Part shown: positions 26,901 through 39,105 of the stretch, in pieces
Layout: the number at the start of each line of letters is the position of its first letter
Numbering within the stretch: position 1 is the first letter of the stretch
NCBI GenBank assembly: GCA_000149265.1
Contig: CH003386.1
Coordinates: 191,989-255,988, forward strand
Source of the DNA: Ciona savignyi
Lineage: Eukaryota; Chordata; Ascidiacea; Phlebobranchia; Cionidae
Length of the DNA: 64,000 nt
Reading direction: 5' to 3'
The notes under the pieces: generated by a model
Database searches by the model: none
What the model was told of the DNA's origin: nothing
What the model saw: the letters and a program-made list of their open reading frames with translations, nothing else
Made by a program: the position numbers and the translations under genes

Positions 26901-29900
26901 CCATTGAAAGATGATTGAAAAATTATAATAATGAGTCTTGTGGGACATGCAGTTATTAAACGGACTTGCTGGATTGTCGACGGTGAGTTCTGATCCTTCT
27001 CCGGATGGTTTCACCGAAACGAGACTCACTGATCGGGAGTCGGAAGATTTTAAGGAGCGGGCACGACGCAAAGACCTCCGGTAAGTGCCCACACCATGGG
27101 TTGTCCCAGCAAACTGGTACGAACCACTTCGAACTGGAGATGAACCCTTGAATCCTGAGAGGGAGATTTTGCGCAGTGGAGAACGTTTCATCTCACGCAA
27201 TGAACTTTTGGATGATAAATCGCCCTTCGATGGTGACAAACTAGGGTAACGCCTACGCATTGAGAAGTTAAACCCGGGGGGAAAAGCAAATCGACTTCTC
27301 CCCGACTGTAAAGTTTCATTCGGCGAGTTTCCCAGGGATGTACTAGATTGGGTTGAGTCTGGGGCAGAGTATCGTGATTTGTAGTTTCTCCCTTTTGGGA
27401 CAGTTGATCGTGTACGGACATTTGAAATAGAGATTATGGGAACTTCAAATGTTGATTTCCTGATATTAAGTGAGCGGCGTGCAGGACTACGAGGGGGTAT
27501 CGTTGCTACTGTTGTCGGGATTTCCCCAAGAGAGTGCTGATTTCTTTTATCGAGATACTTTACTCGCAGGCATGCAGTTGGCAGTGACTCCGAACTACAG
27601 TTCACGGGGGAAGAGCTCATTGAGTCCGTGATGAAGAAGGAAGATGAATTATGCTCATCTTTACAGCGCTCATTTTGGTTCAGGTCTGGCATGGATGCGG
27701 TAACACAATTGCTTGCTAAAGTATTCACGTTTAAAGTTGTGATTGCTACTGGAAACAATGTTTTAGCATCATCCGTTCTGGTTTTCTCATTGCTGCTGGC
27801 TGCAAGAAAACTTGATGTTTAATTATTCATTTCCATCGATCCTGGCTTCCATTGATTCACGCTAAGTGTTCTATTTTTAGAATAAAATATTTTCTTTTAT
27901 GAAATAGCCCTTTCTTTGTGCATATTTAATGGGCAGGATGTGTTAATCTGAAAGGTTAATGGTTGTTAATCTAACACATTCCATTATTTCTACATTTCAT
28001 TGTACTAAAGGGTGATCCTTTATTCAAATTGCTGGTAGAGTGTCTGAAAGCGTTGTAATTCAATCTCCCACAAAAATTTGCATATTTCCTTTATCAATCA
28101 ACATGTAATAAGAGGCAACCACAACCGCAGTGGCACCATCATGTTAATTATTGATATTTCAGTATTTACATATCGATTTCGGTTCTTGGTTTTGTAAAGT
28201 TTTATTTATAATTCATAAATATTTATATTGTGGTCTCTTAAGAACTCTATATCACTGCATAGTGTGGTGAAATACTCGCCCAGTGGTACAATTACATACA
28301 TGCCATTAAACTGCAGTCAATTTTATAAAGTGTTTTTACATTATAATTAACACAAAGGTATTTTTTTATAATTTAGCTCCAAGTCGTAGTGCTTTAACAA
28401 GTGGTGTGCGGTTTAGCAAGAATTTTTGCTAAATTGTGAGTTGTGACTAAGTAGAATAACTACAACAATCATATACATGACACGTAATAATCAGCCATCC
28501 ATATATAGATACAACCTCAGTAACCTGACAATAAATAGAATTGAACCTCAAATACCTTTGAAAAATATAATTAGAATCAAAACTTAGAATTCTAAACTTG
28601 CATTTAACACGAGAAAGCTAAATCAAGACTCGTGACCAAGTGACCGCAAGCCAAAAGGGTATTCACAGAAAAACCTGATCACAATTTGTCCTTTAGTTTC
28701 ACATGAAACTGAGTGTCCAACGAATTAAATAAAGAACCAATTAATGATATAGGACATGTAAGGCAAACCTTTCGTTGATTCTGTTGCTACAATTGATTGC
28801 ACGTTTTTCTGTTGTCGGCTTCGGTAATCCTTTGTGGGGCTTATTGGGCTGGGAGGGGAAGCTGAATCTGATGCTGCGCGGCTGTTAAGTACAGGGGAGC
28901 CCGAGTATCTCCTACCAGCATAAAACCCCGTTTCAGTGAACCCGGTTACACCACGCGGCAGACTGGTTGCTTTTTGGATGGCTTCTTCAGTCTAGAGATA
29001 TGAGTCAAATTGCTATTATTCACAATTGATTGGTTTTAGTTTAATTTAAAAAATATGTAACTTAACATCTTTTGCTTTTAAAATGTGATACACATACTTT
29101 ACATATGTATATAGTAAAGATTGTGATAGTTTAAACATTAATATCATTCTAGAGAAATAAAAGTGAACCTTTTGCAGTACAAAAAGTAATACATGTGGAT
29201 ATGGGCCAATCAATAATTAATAAATTTGAACATTTTCCCTAGTCAAATATTAGATCTCAAACAGACACTGTATCAAAATTTCGCCATATTATTTACTCCC
29301 ACTACTCACGCTATTAAACAGCCAAAGGCAAAGTATTTAAGCATTGTAGGAAACCATATGGGGAGGAAACAATATGTCACGAAAATTAAATAAACGACAT
29401 TCCCTATTACAACATAGCTGGTTGTGCAGTGATGAAATGAGTTTTCATTTTCACAATGGGATTTTAAACAGAAATGTATTACTCAATTGAATCTACAAAT
29501 AAAAAAATACAGTATGTTCTACTCCCAGGACAATTTGTAAATATAGACAAACCTTGACAGTAAAAGTTGTAAATATGGTACACTTGTGTAGAGACCAAAG
29601 GACAAAAAGACCATTTTGACACAAACTACCAAACTTACCTTTCTTGATTCAGTTTGTAGATTGGCACCCAAAGTGAATTTAGGAGGTGCACTGTCAGCTT
29701 CATCTTTTTCATTTGTGTGAATGGTTGGAAACACTGCAGTTATCGCTGGTTTGGGCCGGCGCTTTGTTTTCTTTGGGTGGAATTTGGTTAATTTTATAGC
29801 CTTCCATTGAAAGGATGTGCTGCGTTAGTCTATTAGTTGAAGTCAGTGAACTGAACAGACAGGTTCTGGCCACGATCCCCAGTCTGACCACTTTTTCTAC

Positions 29901-32102
29901 CCATGCTATTATGACAGGGAATAACTTGTTTTAGGAGAGACAAGTTTTTTAATAAGCATGCGGGTCACAGAGGGTTGTTAAACAATTACGAGCTAGAGTC
30001 GTGATGACTAATAATAAAAAATCATACAAACAAGACACTAAGATCAGATAGGTGTCAATTAAGCACTGGTTTATAATAATAACTTAAAATGCAGTACCTA
30101 TACATGATAACAAACCAATGTAAACCACATGTACATAACTTTTACTTAGAGTTTTTGTACCAAGAAAGCAATGTGCAAATGTAAATCTAAATCAACACTA
30201 GTAGCATAAAAGGGTGTGGTAATCTAAATAAATTATTAAAAAATGCCGCAAACCTGAGCTCGATTAAACGAGGTAATCCTGCGAAGCACTGCTTCCCGCT
30301 GCGGTCTGGTAAGTGTGGACAGCACGGTCATTGATGATAAGTTATCGTTGATTGCTGATTGTGCGGCAGCTGACTGGTTTGATGTCAACAGACCAGCTGG
30401 ACCAGATACAACCAGATCCGACAGACCAGCGAGTCTTAACCAATCGGCTTCACGGTCATCGTCTTGGTCGTCTAAATAGTTTTGACAGCGAAAAAGTTTT
30501 AATTGAATATGGGTGATATTTAAATAATCCAAGTGATACTTATTGTAGAAATATCTGTGAATGAAATTTAACAATCCACAGTAGCAAAACTTAAATGAAC
30601 TAAACAAACTTTATAAAAACACATGTTTTTGTTGGTGTGTGATCATTGATAATTGTTTCATTATGTGTACAGTTAGTCTCAAAAGTGCCACTAGCTCAGG
30701 TGGTTTCGCAGTTCCATTGTCGCTTTTTAACAATTGTGCATTGCATAAAGATTACCATGTAGTATTAAGAAATTAGTCACCCAAAGTAGATTTATAGTAA
30801 ATAAAAAATCAAACTTAACAGTCAAACTGTTTACCTCCAGAGTCTGTCCTACAGACTGGTTGTTTTGCCTCCTCTGAAGAAACTATGGTGCTCTGGCGAA
30901 TGTCCTGACATTCCCTCAAGTAATCTTCATACTGGTGAATGGGTAATGGGGGTATAGCCTCGTCTGTTGGTGACAGACCAACTGTGATATAGAATAAATT
31001 GACTAACTATGAAAAAAGGGTAAAACAATGTAAATTAGATAAATTAACAACATAAATTTACCTATGGCCGGTACTTATTTAATGCAAATAAAAGAGTTAT
31101 AAATAACCTTTGTCTACACTCCGCTATCACCAATACACACATAAAAATTTGTGATCAATATTTGCCCTACAACTAATACACACACTGTTTATTGACTACA
31201 ATACGAAGGTTTAGGTCTGTAAGATGCAAAACTTGTAATGGCAAAGATTCTTTTGCTGTTTTTTTACACAAGAAGTTTTTACACATGTTTTCAACTTTAG
31301 ACTCTTCAGTGTCTTGCATATACCAGTATTTAATTTATTCTGAAATTAACAGTCATTTAAACCTTACCATGGTGGTAGATATTGGAATTATCACCATTGT
31401 AGCCACTGCTCTCTGTGCTGTCCAAGCTGTCCATGGAATCACAAGATTTTTGCCTGGAAAGTAAACAATGTACATTGAAGTATACTGGTTATAGCTAAGT
31501 TGTTAAAAGTACAACAACACGATAAATGTAAACCATATTAGTGCACAAACATCCGCATGATTTCCCAAAAAAAATCCCAAAAGTGTTTCTTGTAGAAATA
31601 GCTGCATTTAAATCTTTTGATTTTTTCACATTTAACTTGTGTCCACAAACCACATTTATTCTGATTATAATAGTCATATTTTAGGACTTTAAGGACTGAT
31701 TATATTGGTCATACTATTTTTTTAACATGCCGTATACATTATGATGCTTGTTTGTGTTTTTCCCACTCAACCAAAAATTTAACTATATAGCCTACAGTTT
31801 TTAAATTATAAATTCCAACTTCATTAAAACATTCCCACATAATATTGTTCACTGTTTTTGCCAGATGCTAAAAAAGAAGGAATAGAAAAACCAAAAGTAG
31901 AATAGATACTGCACCTCGAATATATTCCACTGTCAAGACTGTCTTCGGACTTGCTTGTTGTTTTAGTCAACAGAACCTCGGTTGGAACTTGTTTGCTTTT
32001 TGGAGTATTTTCCGATCCAGAATCGATGCGGTTGATACGAAGAATTACCGGATGATCTTTCGGTTTCACGCTCTCTCCACCCAACTTATACTTATCACTC
32101 AT
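17989..32102 (-). CDS. ARHGAP18: ARHGAP18/28/40-type Rho GTPase-activating protein (full-length form)
   Basis: Seventeen minus-strand exons: 31915-32102, 31368-31453, 30835-30981, 30254-30471, 29639-29800, 28769-28991, 26321-26424, 25932-26023, 23884-24005, 22618-22805, 21479-21650, 20862-21061, 20368-20493, 19544-19606, 18755-18823, 18483-18637 and 17989-18139. They total 2466 bases, 821 aa, in phase. The N-terminal half matches ARHGAP18 landmarks: SMDSLDS, EADWLRLAGLSDL and MTVLSTLTRPQ. The RhoGAP domain (about 450-650) includes VEGILRKSGSAARIK with the catalytic Arg at about residue 497, HDVAALLKLFLRELPDPLL, and NNVAMITAPNLFM. The C-terminus keeps the family tail (GVIRVQAPD; LYEVGGNIHQRCLD). 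This family stimulates GTP hydrolysis on Rho-type GTPases and affects actin and cell shape. ARHGAP18, 28 and 40 are vertebrate paralogues, so this is probably their single pre-duplication relative. Start ATG 32102 follows an in-frame TGA. The acceptor of exon 5 (29800) is the least certain junction. Confidence 0.92.
19040..19140 (-). repeat. Degenerate SINE in a RhoGAP intron
   Basis: Read on minus: ATGGCTAGATGATG (A-box-like), GGTACGATCGTTACC (eroded box B), then GTTGTGTCTTTGTGCAAGAC. The last block matches the SINE core TTGTCTCCTTGGGCAAGACA at 11873-12124. Confidence 0.5.
26767..26772 (-). promoter_or_regulatory. Intronic AATAAA polyadenylation signal
   Basis: TTTATT on the plus strand reads AATAAA on minus, about 105 bases past the stop of the alternative terminal exon. 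This is the usual spacing for a real 3' end and supports premature polyadenylation inside the RhoGAP gene. Confidence 0.5.
26877..27799 (-). CDS. ARHGAP18: Alternative terminal exon of the RhoGAP gene (short form without GAP domain)
   Basis: A 923-base open block with a good acceptor (TTTTCTTGCAG just above 27799). It starts with two bases of a split codon, so exon 28769-28991 can join it in phase exactly as it joins 26321-26424. The reading runs 306 codons to a TGA at 26877-26879 with an AATAAA (minus) at 26767-26772. I found no good donor near its end in the phase needed to continue to 26424. The encoded segment is Ser/Arg-rich, with repeated RSP, SLR and SPxR patterns and no recognised domain. 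Joined to the first six exons it gives 648 aa lacking RhoGAP. It could instead be a cassette exon using a weak donor (A|GTCCGT). Confidence 0.6.
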
Positions 32103-32191
32103 TCTTCAGCCACTGCTCCTTACTATCCATTAGTGTGTTATAATCACTGGAATATTGCTCTGCCCAGCTCAGACGAAACTAAGAATTTAAC
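32103..32191 (-). promoter_or_regulatory. 5' leader of the RhoGAP gene with acceptor site and overlapping uORF
   Basis: A strong acceptor (GCCTTTTCCCCCTAG on minus) ends at 32192, so this leader is spliced onto an upstream 5' UTR exon or a trans-spliced leader. It contains an ATG opening a 12-codon frame (MDSKEQWLKNE, stop) whose end overlaps the main ATG in another frame. That layout commonly lowers main-frame translation; the effect here is inferred. Confidence 0.5.
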
Positions 32192-35100
32192 CTAGGGGGA
32201 AAAGGCAACTGGATGATTACTACGCACTTTGTGAGGTTTACAAATGAAAAATCCTCCTATTTCAATTTAATATATCAATTGCTTTCTTACAGCACACATA
32301 AAGCTATGAATGATTAACTTGATAAAATTCTGTTTGCCTATTTTCTTATCTTGTCTTCTGTTTGAACATAAATTCCAATGACCCGATAAAATCAGACACT
32401 AACATGTCAATACCAACCATAAAAGATAAATTGTTGCTTGTGTGGTCAAACGGTTAGTGCAAATAACTCAAAAAAAGGATCAAGTGGAGGGTAATCACAT
32501 GTGGTACCAAAATTGCGCTTATAAAAATTAAATATATAAAACAAAATACTGATATATTGGGTGGCACTGTATTATCACAAACATGATTTTTTACAAAGTT
32601 TTAAACACCACATTAGACAGCACTGGCAAATTAAAAATGTACATTAACCATGTACAGGGTGATTATGTGATACAGTGTAGTAGCTAGTAGCTAAGTAGTT
32701 ATTTACATGTGATCCATAACCAATAAAAACAGTATGAAAATGTATTTAATAGTGCACTGCAGTTATCTACAATCAATATAGTCTTTACGTATAAATAAAT
32801 TTAAGCCCAAAAATTAGGTTGATTATTAATTAATGGGATGTATACAATAGGATATTTGCAATAAAAGGACAAAGAAAAAGTAATATTATTTTTAAAAAGC
32901 CCGGATAATAAGGATAGTTTAAAATAGAAAAAAAATCATAATTGGATATCTGCCACTGGCATTAATCTGTTGCTACAACTTTTTTTGGCAAAATACTTCT
33001 TTCTTTGACAATATTATACCTACAGGTATATATATATATAATAGATTAAATATTGTTTAATCGATAACAATTTAAAATAGAAACAAAGAGAAATATAGTA
33101 CACTAATATGCAGTTAGGTTAGGCTTACATGTGTACTGCAGCCTTACAAATCAAACCTTGATAAGAAATGTTAGAAGCAACCACAAAAACCTCATTTCCC
33201 TGAACAGCCAATCTTGTTTCAACAAACCCACAACAATCTTTTACAACAAATTGCTCGCAACGTTATTGACCTAAGTGCTTCAATCTTTTAAAGTAAGCTC
33301 CTATTTAAATAAATATTGAGTTCACCTAAGTAGTTTTATGTATTACATTTCTAGTACTAGTATTAGAGCTCATTGAGACAAAGACTGTCTGTCACCATTG
33401 GTAACTAAATTTAAAACATTTGGTCAGCTGCGTGCATGCACTGTATCTGTGTGACATTATGCGGCGGTGCAACTACAGCCTTGCTGGCATCCGGCCCCTA
33501 CACAGGAAATCACGCAAATTGCAAGGATGTACAGCCTCTTATTACAACTTAATCTCTTTATTACTCTGCTCGGACCTTGAACACGAAGGTGAACTTTAGT
33601 TTTAACAGCACAGTATTTAATTGAAGTTGCATTTAAATTAAATGAAAATGATTTGGTGAATTTATATTACTTAATATAAAATCAATCTCCAAATAACTAC
33701 CTACTTAAAATTAAACTATGATACAGAGTTTGGCATGACTAAAAGCATTATGCGTGTCCAGGGCTTTTTATTGTTGGGGGGCTTTTTGCTAGTATTTGTC
33801 CCCATTTGACAGCAAGTAGCACACACTGCTACTCCATGTGGCGTTTTAAGCACTTCCTGTATTAAATTAATTTTTAAAGTAATTGGGATAATAGGTTAAG
33901 AAACAAGATTATAGTCCACCATCTTGATACCTATGCTGTTTATGTACTTAATTTTGTTCATGGCCAAATCAGATTTTAATTAAAAAATTTAAATATTTAA
34001 TTCTGCGAGATATAACCAAGTAATGGCTGGGGAAAACAACAATTTTTATGGTTAAATATATGTTAATTTGCGCTAATAACTCTAAAATCAATCCCTGATG
34101 CCATATCTATGACTATGTAAACAATACCTCTCTGAAAATATATAACTGATTTGTTTTAAATAAAATATATACTGGTATACTTTTGCCTTGTCGTACGTTT
34201 CTGAAAATTCTTACGAATTTATTGACAATACTGCTTTTAAACAAATTAAATATAGAAAAACTGTATAGGTTAATTTAATAGATTCAATATTATTCTAACA
34301 AGCTTTAAAATAAAACACAAAGTCTTCTTATTGAATAGGCTTTTTATTATACATTTATTAATGTAACCAACTAAAGAGTGTAAACCATGGGTCAACCACC
34401 ACTATTTTAAAAAATCCCTGTTTAGTGTACGCTATATTTTTACGCATGCAGAAACCGTAGTGCTGCTTGTAGGGTCCTTTTGGCAATTTCTCAGTTTTTT
34501 TTTTATTCACTTACAACTTTCCCTACAAAGAATGTCAGAATCGAAAAGAGCGTATAACTTATAATAACCATAGTGAACATATTCTTTCAGTTATTGTATT
34601 ACAAAGGTCAAAGTAGCGGAACAATCTCATATTACATTAGGAGCATTTTCATTCTTATTGTACTTTTATTACATCTACTTGTTTTACACAAAGACCAACA
34701 TAATTTATTGTGCTCATGTCAATACAAACAAAAGCTTATTATCCTTCAAATTTTGAACTTTCACATAATAAATGTCTGCACCTTCTAAAGAGTACTTTTT
34801 ACTTAACTGATTTTTCGATATCTCAATACACCATGTATACCATTTTTCTTTGGGCTAATCAATAACATTACAACCAGGCTGTAGAATATAATTAACAGGA
34901 ATAACAGGTTTTAAATCTTGCATAGGCTGTTGCATCAGTATAATTATATATCTTTCATCTAATTGTACATGTATTTATAGTTTGTATGTGATTAATAAAT
35001 ACAGTAAGTAACCTAATACTAAATATCATGGACATTACACTCGTCATGAAACTTTATTTTAACATTTATGCCCTGTTGCAATCCGGTATTAAAATATAAA

Positions 35101-36242
35101 TCAATTTTAAAATAAAAATATAGAATTTTGCACACCTTAACCATTTATGGCACATAAAATTGTAAAAAAAGTCTGCTTTATTATGTATTTTACAAAATAA
35201 GAGAAGGTAGTGCAAATATATAAAGTTTTAAAATTGCCTACACTACATTTATGTGGACCAACCAATTTGAATGAGAATAAGTAAATATAAATTAAAAAAC
35301 GAACCCATCAAAGATGCAGTAAGTCTAGCAAAATGGGTGTATTTAGCATTACGAATCACTGAAACACAAATTCACTGGCCTTTATATGAACTTCGGGATC
35401 ATATTCTATTATTATGCACTATTGATCACTACTAAAATTATTAATAAACATTCCAAAACAAAAGCTGTCCATTTTGCCCAGTTTCTTTATACCAGTCGGT
35501 AAACAGACGCTGTTTTGACTTGACTTTAGCACTAGTAATGATATAGCTAGCCTACCAAATGAATTAAAAATTAACAAACAAATGGAATAGTTCTATAAAT
35601 ATAGGTCTATCCAGGTTAAAACTTTACAAAATACCGTGAACAAAACGTTTGAATGTAAAGTAAATATACATTAAGGATTCCGAGTAGGCTACCGGTGGAT
35701 TTTCTGCCTTGGGCCAACCGCAACCCTCTAGATATAATGGTTTAGGCTAATATTTATTATAAAACCTAGTTAGCTAAAGAATCCACTATAAGCACGAACA
35801 TAGGAATTTAATCACTGTGCTAACCCTTAATTATGTCAAACCTTTTTTACCAGAAAGACAATTGTCGATGTCGTATCTCCACCGTCACAAAATAAAAACA
35901 TTAGCCTACGTTTTAATCAACGCCTATATAATTTCGCTCTAGCTAATTAGATTGTTTTGTTTTATACGATATCTATGGTTGCGGAAAACTAGAATGCAAA
36001 CTGGATACTCGATGTATTTGCGTTGACATTCGTTCAAAAAAACTGTTCTTTTATTATAGGTTTTTGGAATTAATGAATTGTCCATACCAATGGCCGACTT
36101 TTGCAGGTTTCTATGTTTATTAATAGCAAATTAGCAACGAGATAATGCAGACATTAGAAGAAGAAGAAAGTTTCAGTGGTTCAGACCGCACGTGTACGTG
36201 CAAGAGGTAGCTATGGCATCAGTACCAATTAACAGCGCTTCT
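32192..36242. other. AT-rich spacer between RhoGAP and aquaporin genes
   Basis: About 4 kb without a supported gene. There are short A/T runs and a weak tRNA-like head near 32440 (TGGTCAAACGGTTAGTG) without a box B. A somewhat GC-richer patch at 33420-33560 might be regulatory. Upstream promoter and 5' UTR exons of the RhoGAP gene should lie here, but I cannot place them. Confidence 0.4.
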
Positions 36243-36248
36243 TTTATT
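36243..36248 (-). promoter_or_regulatory. Polyadenylation signal, aquaporin gene
   Basis: TTTATT on plus (AATAAA on minus) lies about 52 bases past the aquaporin stop codon at 36300. Confidence 0.5.
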
Positions 36249-36299
36249 TGAAATGGAAAGGGGTGAACTTTAGGAAAAATGCTATTAACAAGCAAAAAG

Positions 36300-39098
36300 C
36301 TATAATACGCTATTGTCAATTAAAACGTTTGTTGTATTGCGAAACCCGGAGGGAGTGCCGGAACGTGATTGCCGCCCAACCTCGTCATAAGCAAGGTTAG
36401 TCCTGTTTATAGGCGTCATTGGAACACTGCATGCAGTATTCGGTCGCGTTGATGGCCGCGAAGGAGTTCTTGTGGGCGGGGCACTTGAAGTCTGAAAGCG
36501 CAGCGGCTGCAAGCCGGACGCACTCATCCTCCGCTGGCTGGCATGTGAGAGCTGCTGCTGCAATGACGGCGGAGGAGGGCGTTGTTGAAAAAGCTGATGT
36601 ACTTGTTGCTGCGAAGTGGGAACTTGTACCAACATCGATTGGGTGACATCCGATCGCTGCGACATGGTGGCGTAATATGATGGTTGCGCTCGTACAAGGG
36701 TAACTCCTTCATCTCTATGATTTACAGCATCAGCTGAGACTATGTTTGGCGATATATGGCGTGGGACGAGAGCGTTAAGCGACATCAGTTCATGTGTCTC
36801 TTGATCACTTCGAACGGATTCACCTGGAACAAAACATATTTTTATTTCTTGCTCTGTAGCAGCAAAACCACTCTTTTAACCAGATAAATGTATGCAAGTT
36901 TTAACCCAAAAGGTTTAACCTATGGGTTAAAAATAAAGTGACTTGATGGCATACCTTCAGCACTTCTTCCTGACGCAGTCAATTTTCGCGATCTCGATTG
37001 TCGCCCTGACGTCACAAATACATGGGTGTACAGAATAGCTCCGACCGCGCAGCCAATCACAGGTCCGGCAATGTAAACCTGTAAAAAGGCGCGAATGTAC
37101 AGTTATCTTGTAGCATCATTGGCCTAAAGCAAGGAAGTGAAAATGAAAGTAATTCTATGCAATGATCAGGTATTGGAAACAACCCGCTCATCTTGCCGAA
37201 AATTTCAAGTCCCAAAAAAACTTCTCGCCATTTTGCCTCCAAAACATTTTATTAAACTGTTGGCAAATTCTGCACAAATGTGCAAAGAACAATTTTAACC
37301 AAAGTCAAATTCATTCCGAGCACATTATTTTGATAGAAGTTACAATAGGTTAGAACGCTTGTATTTTCTTAACTATGCCTCCCGATCCCGAGAAGAAATA
37401 CGTCGAGTATAACTTACCCACAAATTATTGTAGTACTTAGAGAGCAGAGCCGGGGGAAGAGATCTGGCAGGATTCATACTTGATCCAGTTAGACGACCCT
37501 GTAGGAAAGCACTTGATGAACAATGTATTTCGGCTCTATGTGTATTTAAATATCGGGCTTTAACACGCTTAATTGATTGTTGTTGAGCTTTAATCGAAGT
37601 TAAGTGCTATTGTTTTTGCGTAAAAATGGTACTTGATTGAGACTTGTTTTTGTTGTTGTACATTCAAACGTTAGTGTATTTCCTGGTCGGTTTCAAACTT
37701 ACCGCCCATAGACTGTTGGCTAAGTAAGCCATTCCCACAGGGATGGCCGACGACCCGAGTTGCGATTGACTGGTTGCATAGGTCGCCAACCACGTGATCG
37801 CAAGGACAACCGACTGCAACATCTCGATCCCAAACCCCTGAAGCGGTTCCAAGCCTTCGTGGAGCCGAGAAACTGCATTCATTTGTTGGCTTTCCGATGG
37901 GAACATTCTGGAAGAAAAGACATACTTGGTAATGAACTTATATAGCAATTTTCAAATCTCTGAGATGTAATAAGCTGATTGTTGGCTTGGAATATTTTTA
38001 AACAAGTATGCTAAAATTGACAGGAAATGGCCTTGTTCCAGATTTCTGTCAACCAGATTTCAAGCCACCCTTAAATGGCAACCATTGAAGCGTACGGGTT
38101 CCGCACCATTAGCGATAAGACCACGAAACAGGACTTGCGGTTGTTAAGGGGGAGGGGCTATGGCGTTTTCAAAGAAATGCCGCAATAAGAACATGTTTAA
38201 AATGTCATAACAAACAGAATGAAACTTTTTCACTTCAGGATTCCCATAATGATGCCGAAACGTGAACTTAGTAATGTCGCGCTTTAGCCCTTCGCATCAA
38301 TTTGCCAACAAGCTGCAGTTACCGACTGTGCATCTATCGTCGTTGTTTTCCTGAACAAATAAAATATGTGAAGCAAACTTACCCATAGCAAAGTGCTGCT
38401 GCAGTAAAACTGCCGCCCAGTTGCGCCAGGCAGAAGATGACCGCCTTGACCACTGTTACATGACCTGCTATCACCATGGCAACGGTGACGGCTGGGTTCA
38501 TATGACCTCCGCTGATCTTTTCAAAGCACTGGATTAACGAGGAGTACGTAAGGGCGATCCCGACACTAGTCTGTGGCGAAATTAATGTTAGTTACAAGAA
38601 AAATGTGCATCGGGTACTAAACTTACCTGCAATGGGTCGGAGTTTGTTGAGATGATATACTTCGATTTGACATCAAACGAAGAATTTTCTGCCGAAAAAT
38701 TAGTGTCCGTTATTCGTTAGTAAAATTGACAATGAAAAACTGCTTATGTGAGGCGGTTTATAAATGATCAACAAATCTGCAAAACAACTAGCTTTATCCA
38801 GTGTAAAGAAAAGGGGAATATTTTAAATAATCTGTAGCTGTAACGTCTTAAGACGCTTCTACGGAATTGTTATAAAAGTATAAGTCATGGTTATATGCAT
38901 GGTGTATAACCACTTACGTGTTGTGGATGGTGCCATCATGTGACTAAGGCAAACAATGAAGATAAAGATAAACGTTGCCAGGAATTCTGCAGCGGATGAC
39001 CTCCATAAGTCCACGTCGGCGAGTTGTAGTTTTATACTCCGTAGCGCCCTTTTGCGTCGATTTCCCAGCTTCGTCACGTCTTTTCTGTCGCTGTTCAT
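36300..39098 (-). CDS. Aquaporin of the AQP4 / big brain grade with long C-terminal tail
   Basis: Seven minus-strand exons: 38918-39098, 38627-38688, 38383-38570, 37703-37907, 37418-37498, 36955-37078 and 36300-36823. They total 1365 bases, 454 aa, in phase. Both pore motifs are present: SGGHMNPAVT (NPA at 106-108) and SSMNPARS (NPA at 221-223, followed by the selectivity-filter Arg 224). The hydrophobic segments fit a six-TM MIP channel. Best remembered match is insect big brain: LWRSSAAEFLATFIFIFIV before TM1, LIQCFEKISGGH, and LWVYIAGPVIGCAVGAILY. The last 170-odd residues form a cytosolic tail rich in Gln, Pro, Ser and Arg (PPPPSLQQQL), longer than in AQP1/AQP4. The aligned aromatic/Arg positions look substituted (Ile 86, Ser 209), so water permeability should not be assumed. 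An acceptor (CTTACTTTTGTAG) ends 7 bases before the ATG, so the leader is spliced or trans-spliced. Confidence 0.9.
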
Positions 39099-39105
39099 GG
39101 CGCCG

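Noticed and set aside
26877-27758. Independent single-exon gene
   Set aside because: It begins at a good acceptor in exactly the phase of the preceding RhoGAP exon and lacks its own start context; an alternative terminal exon explains it better.
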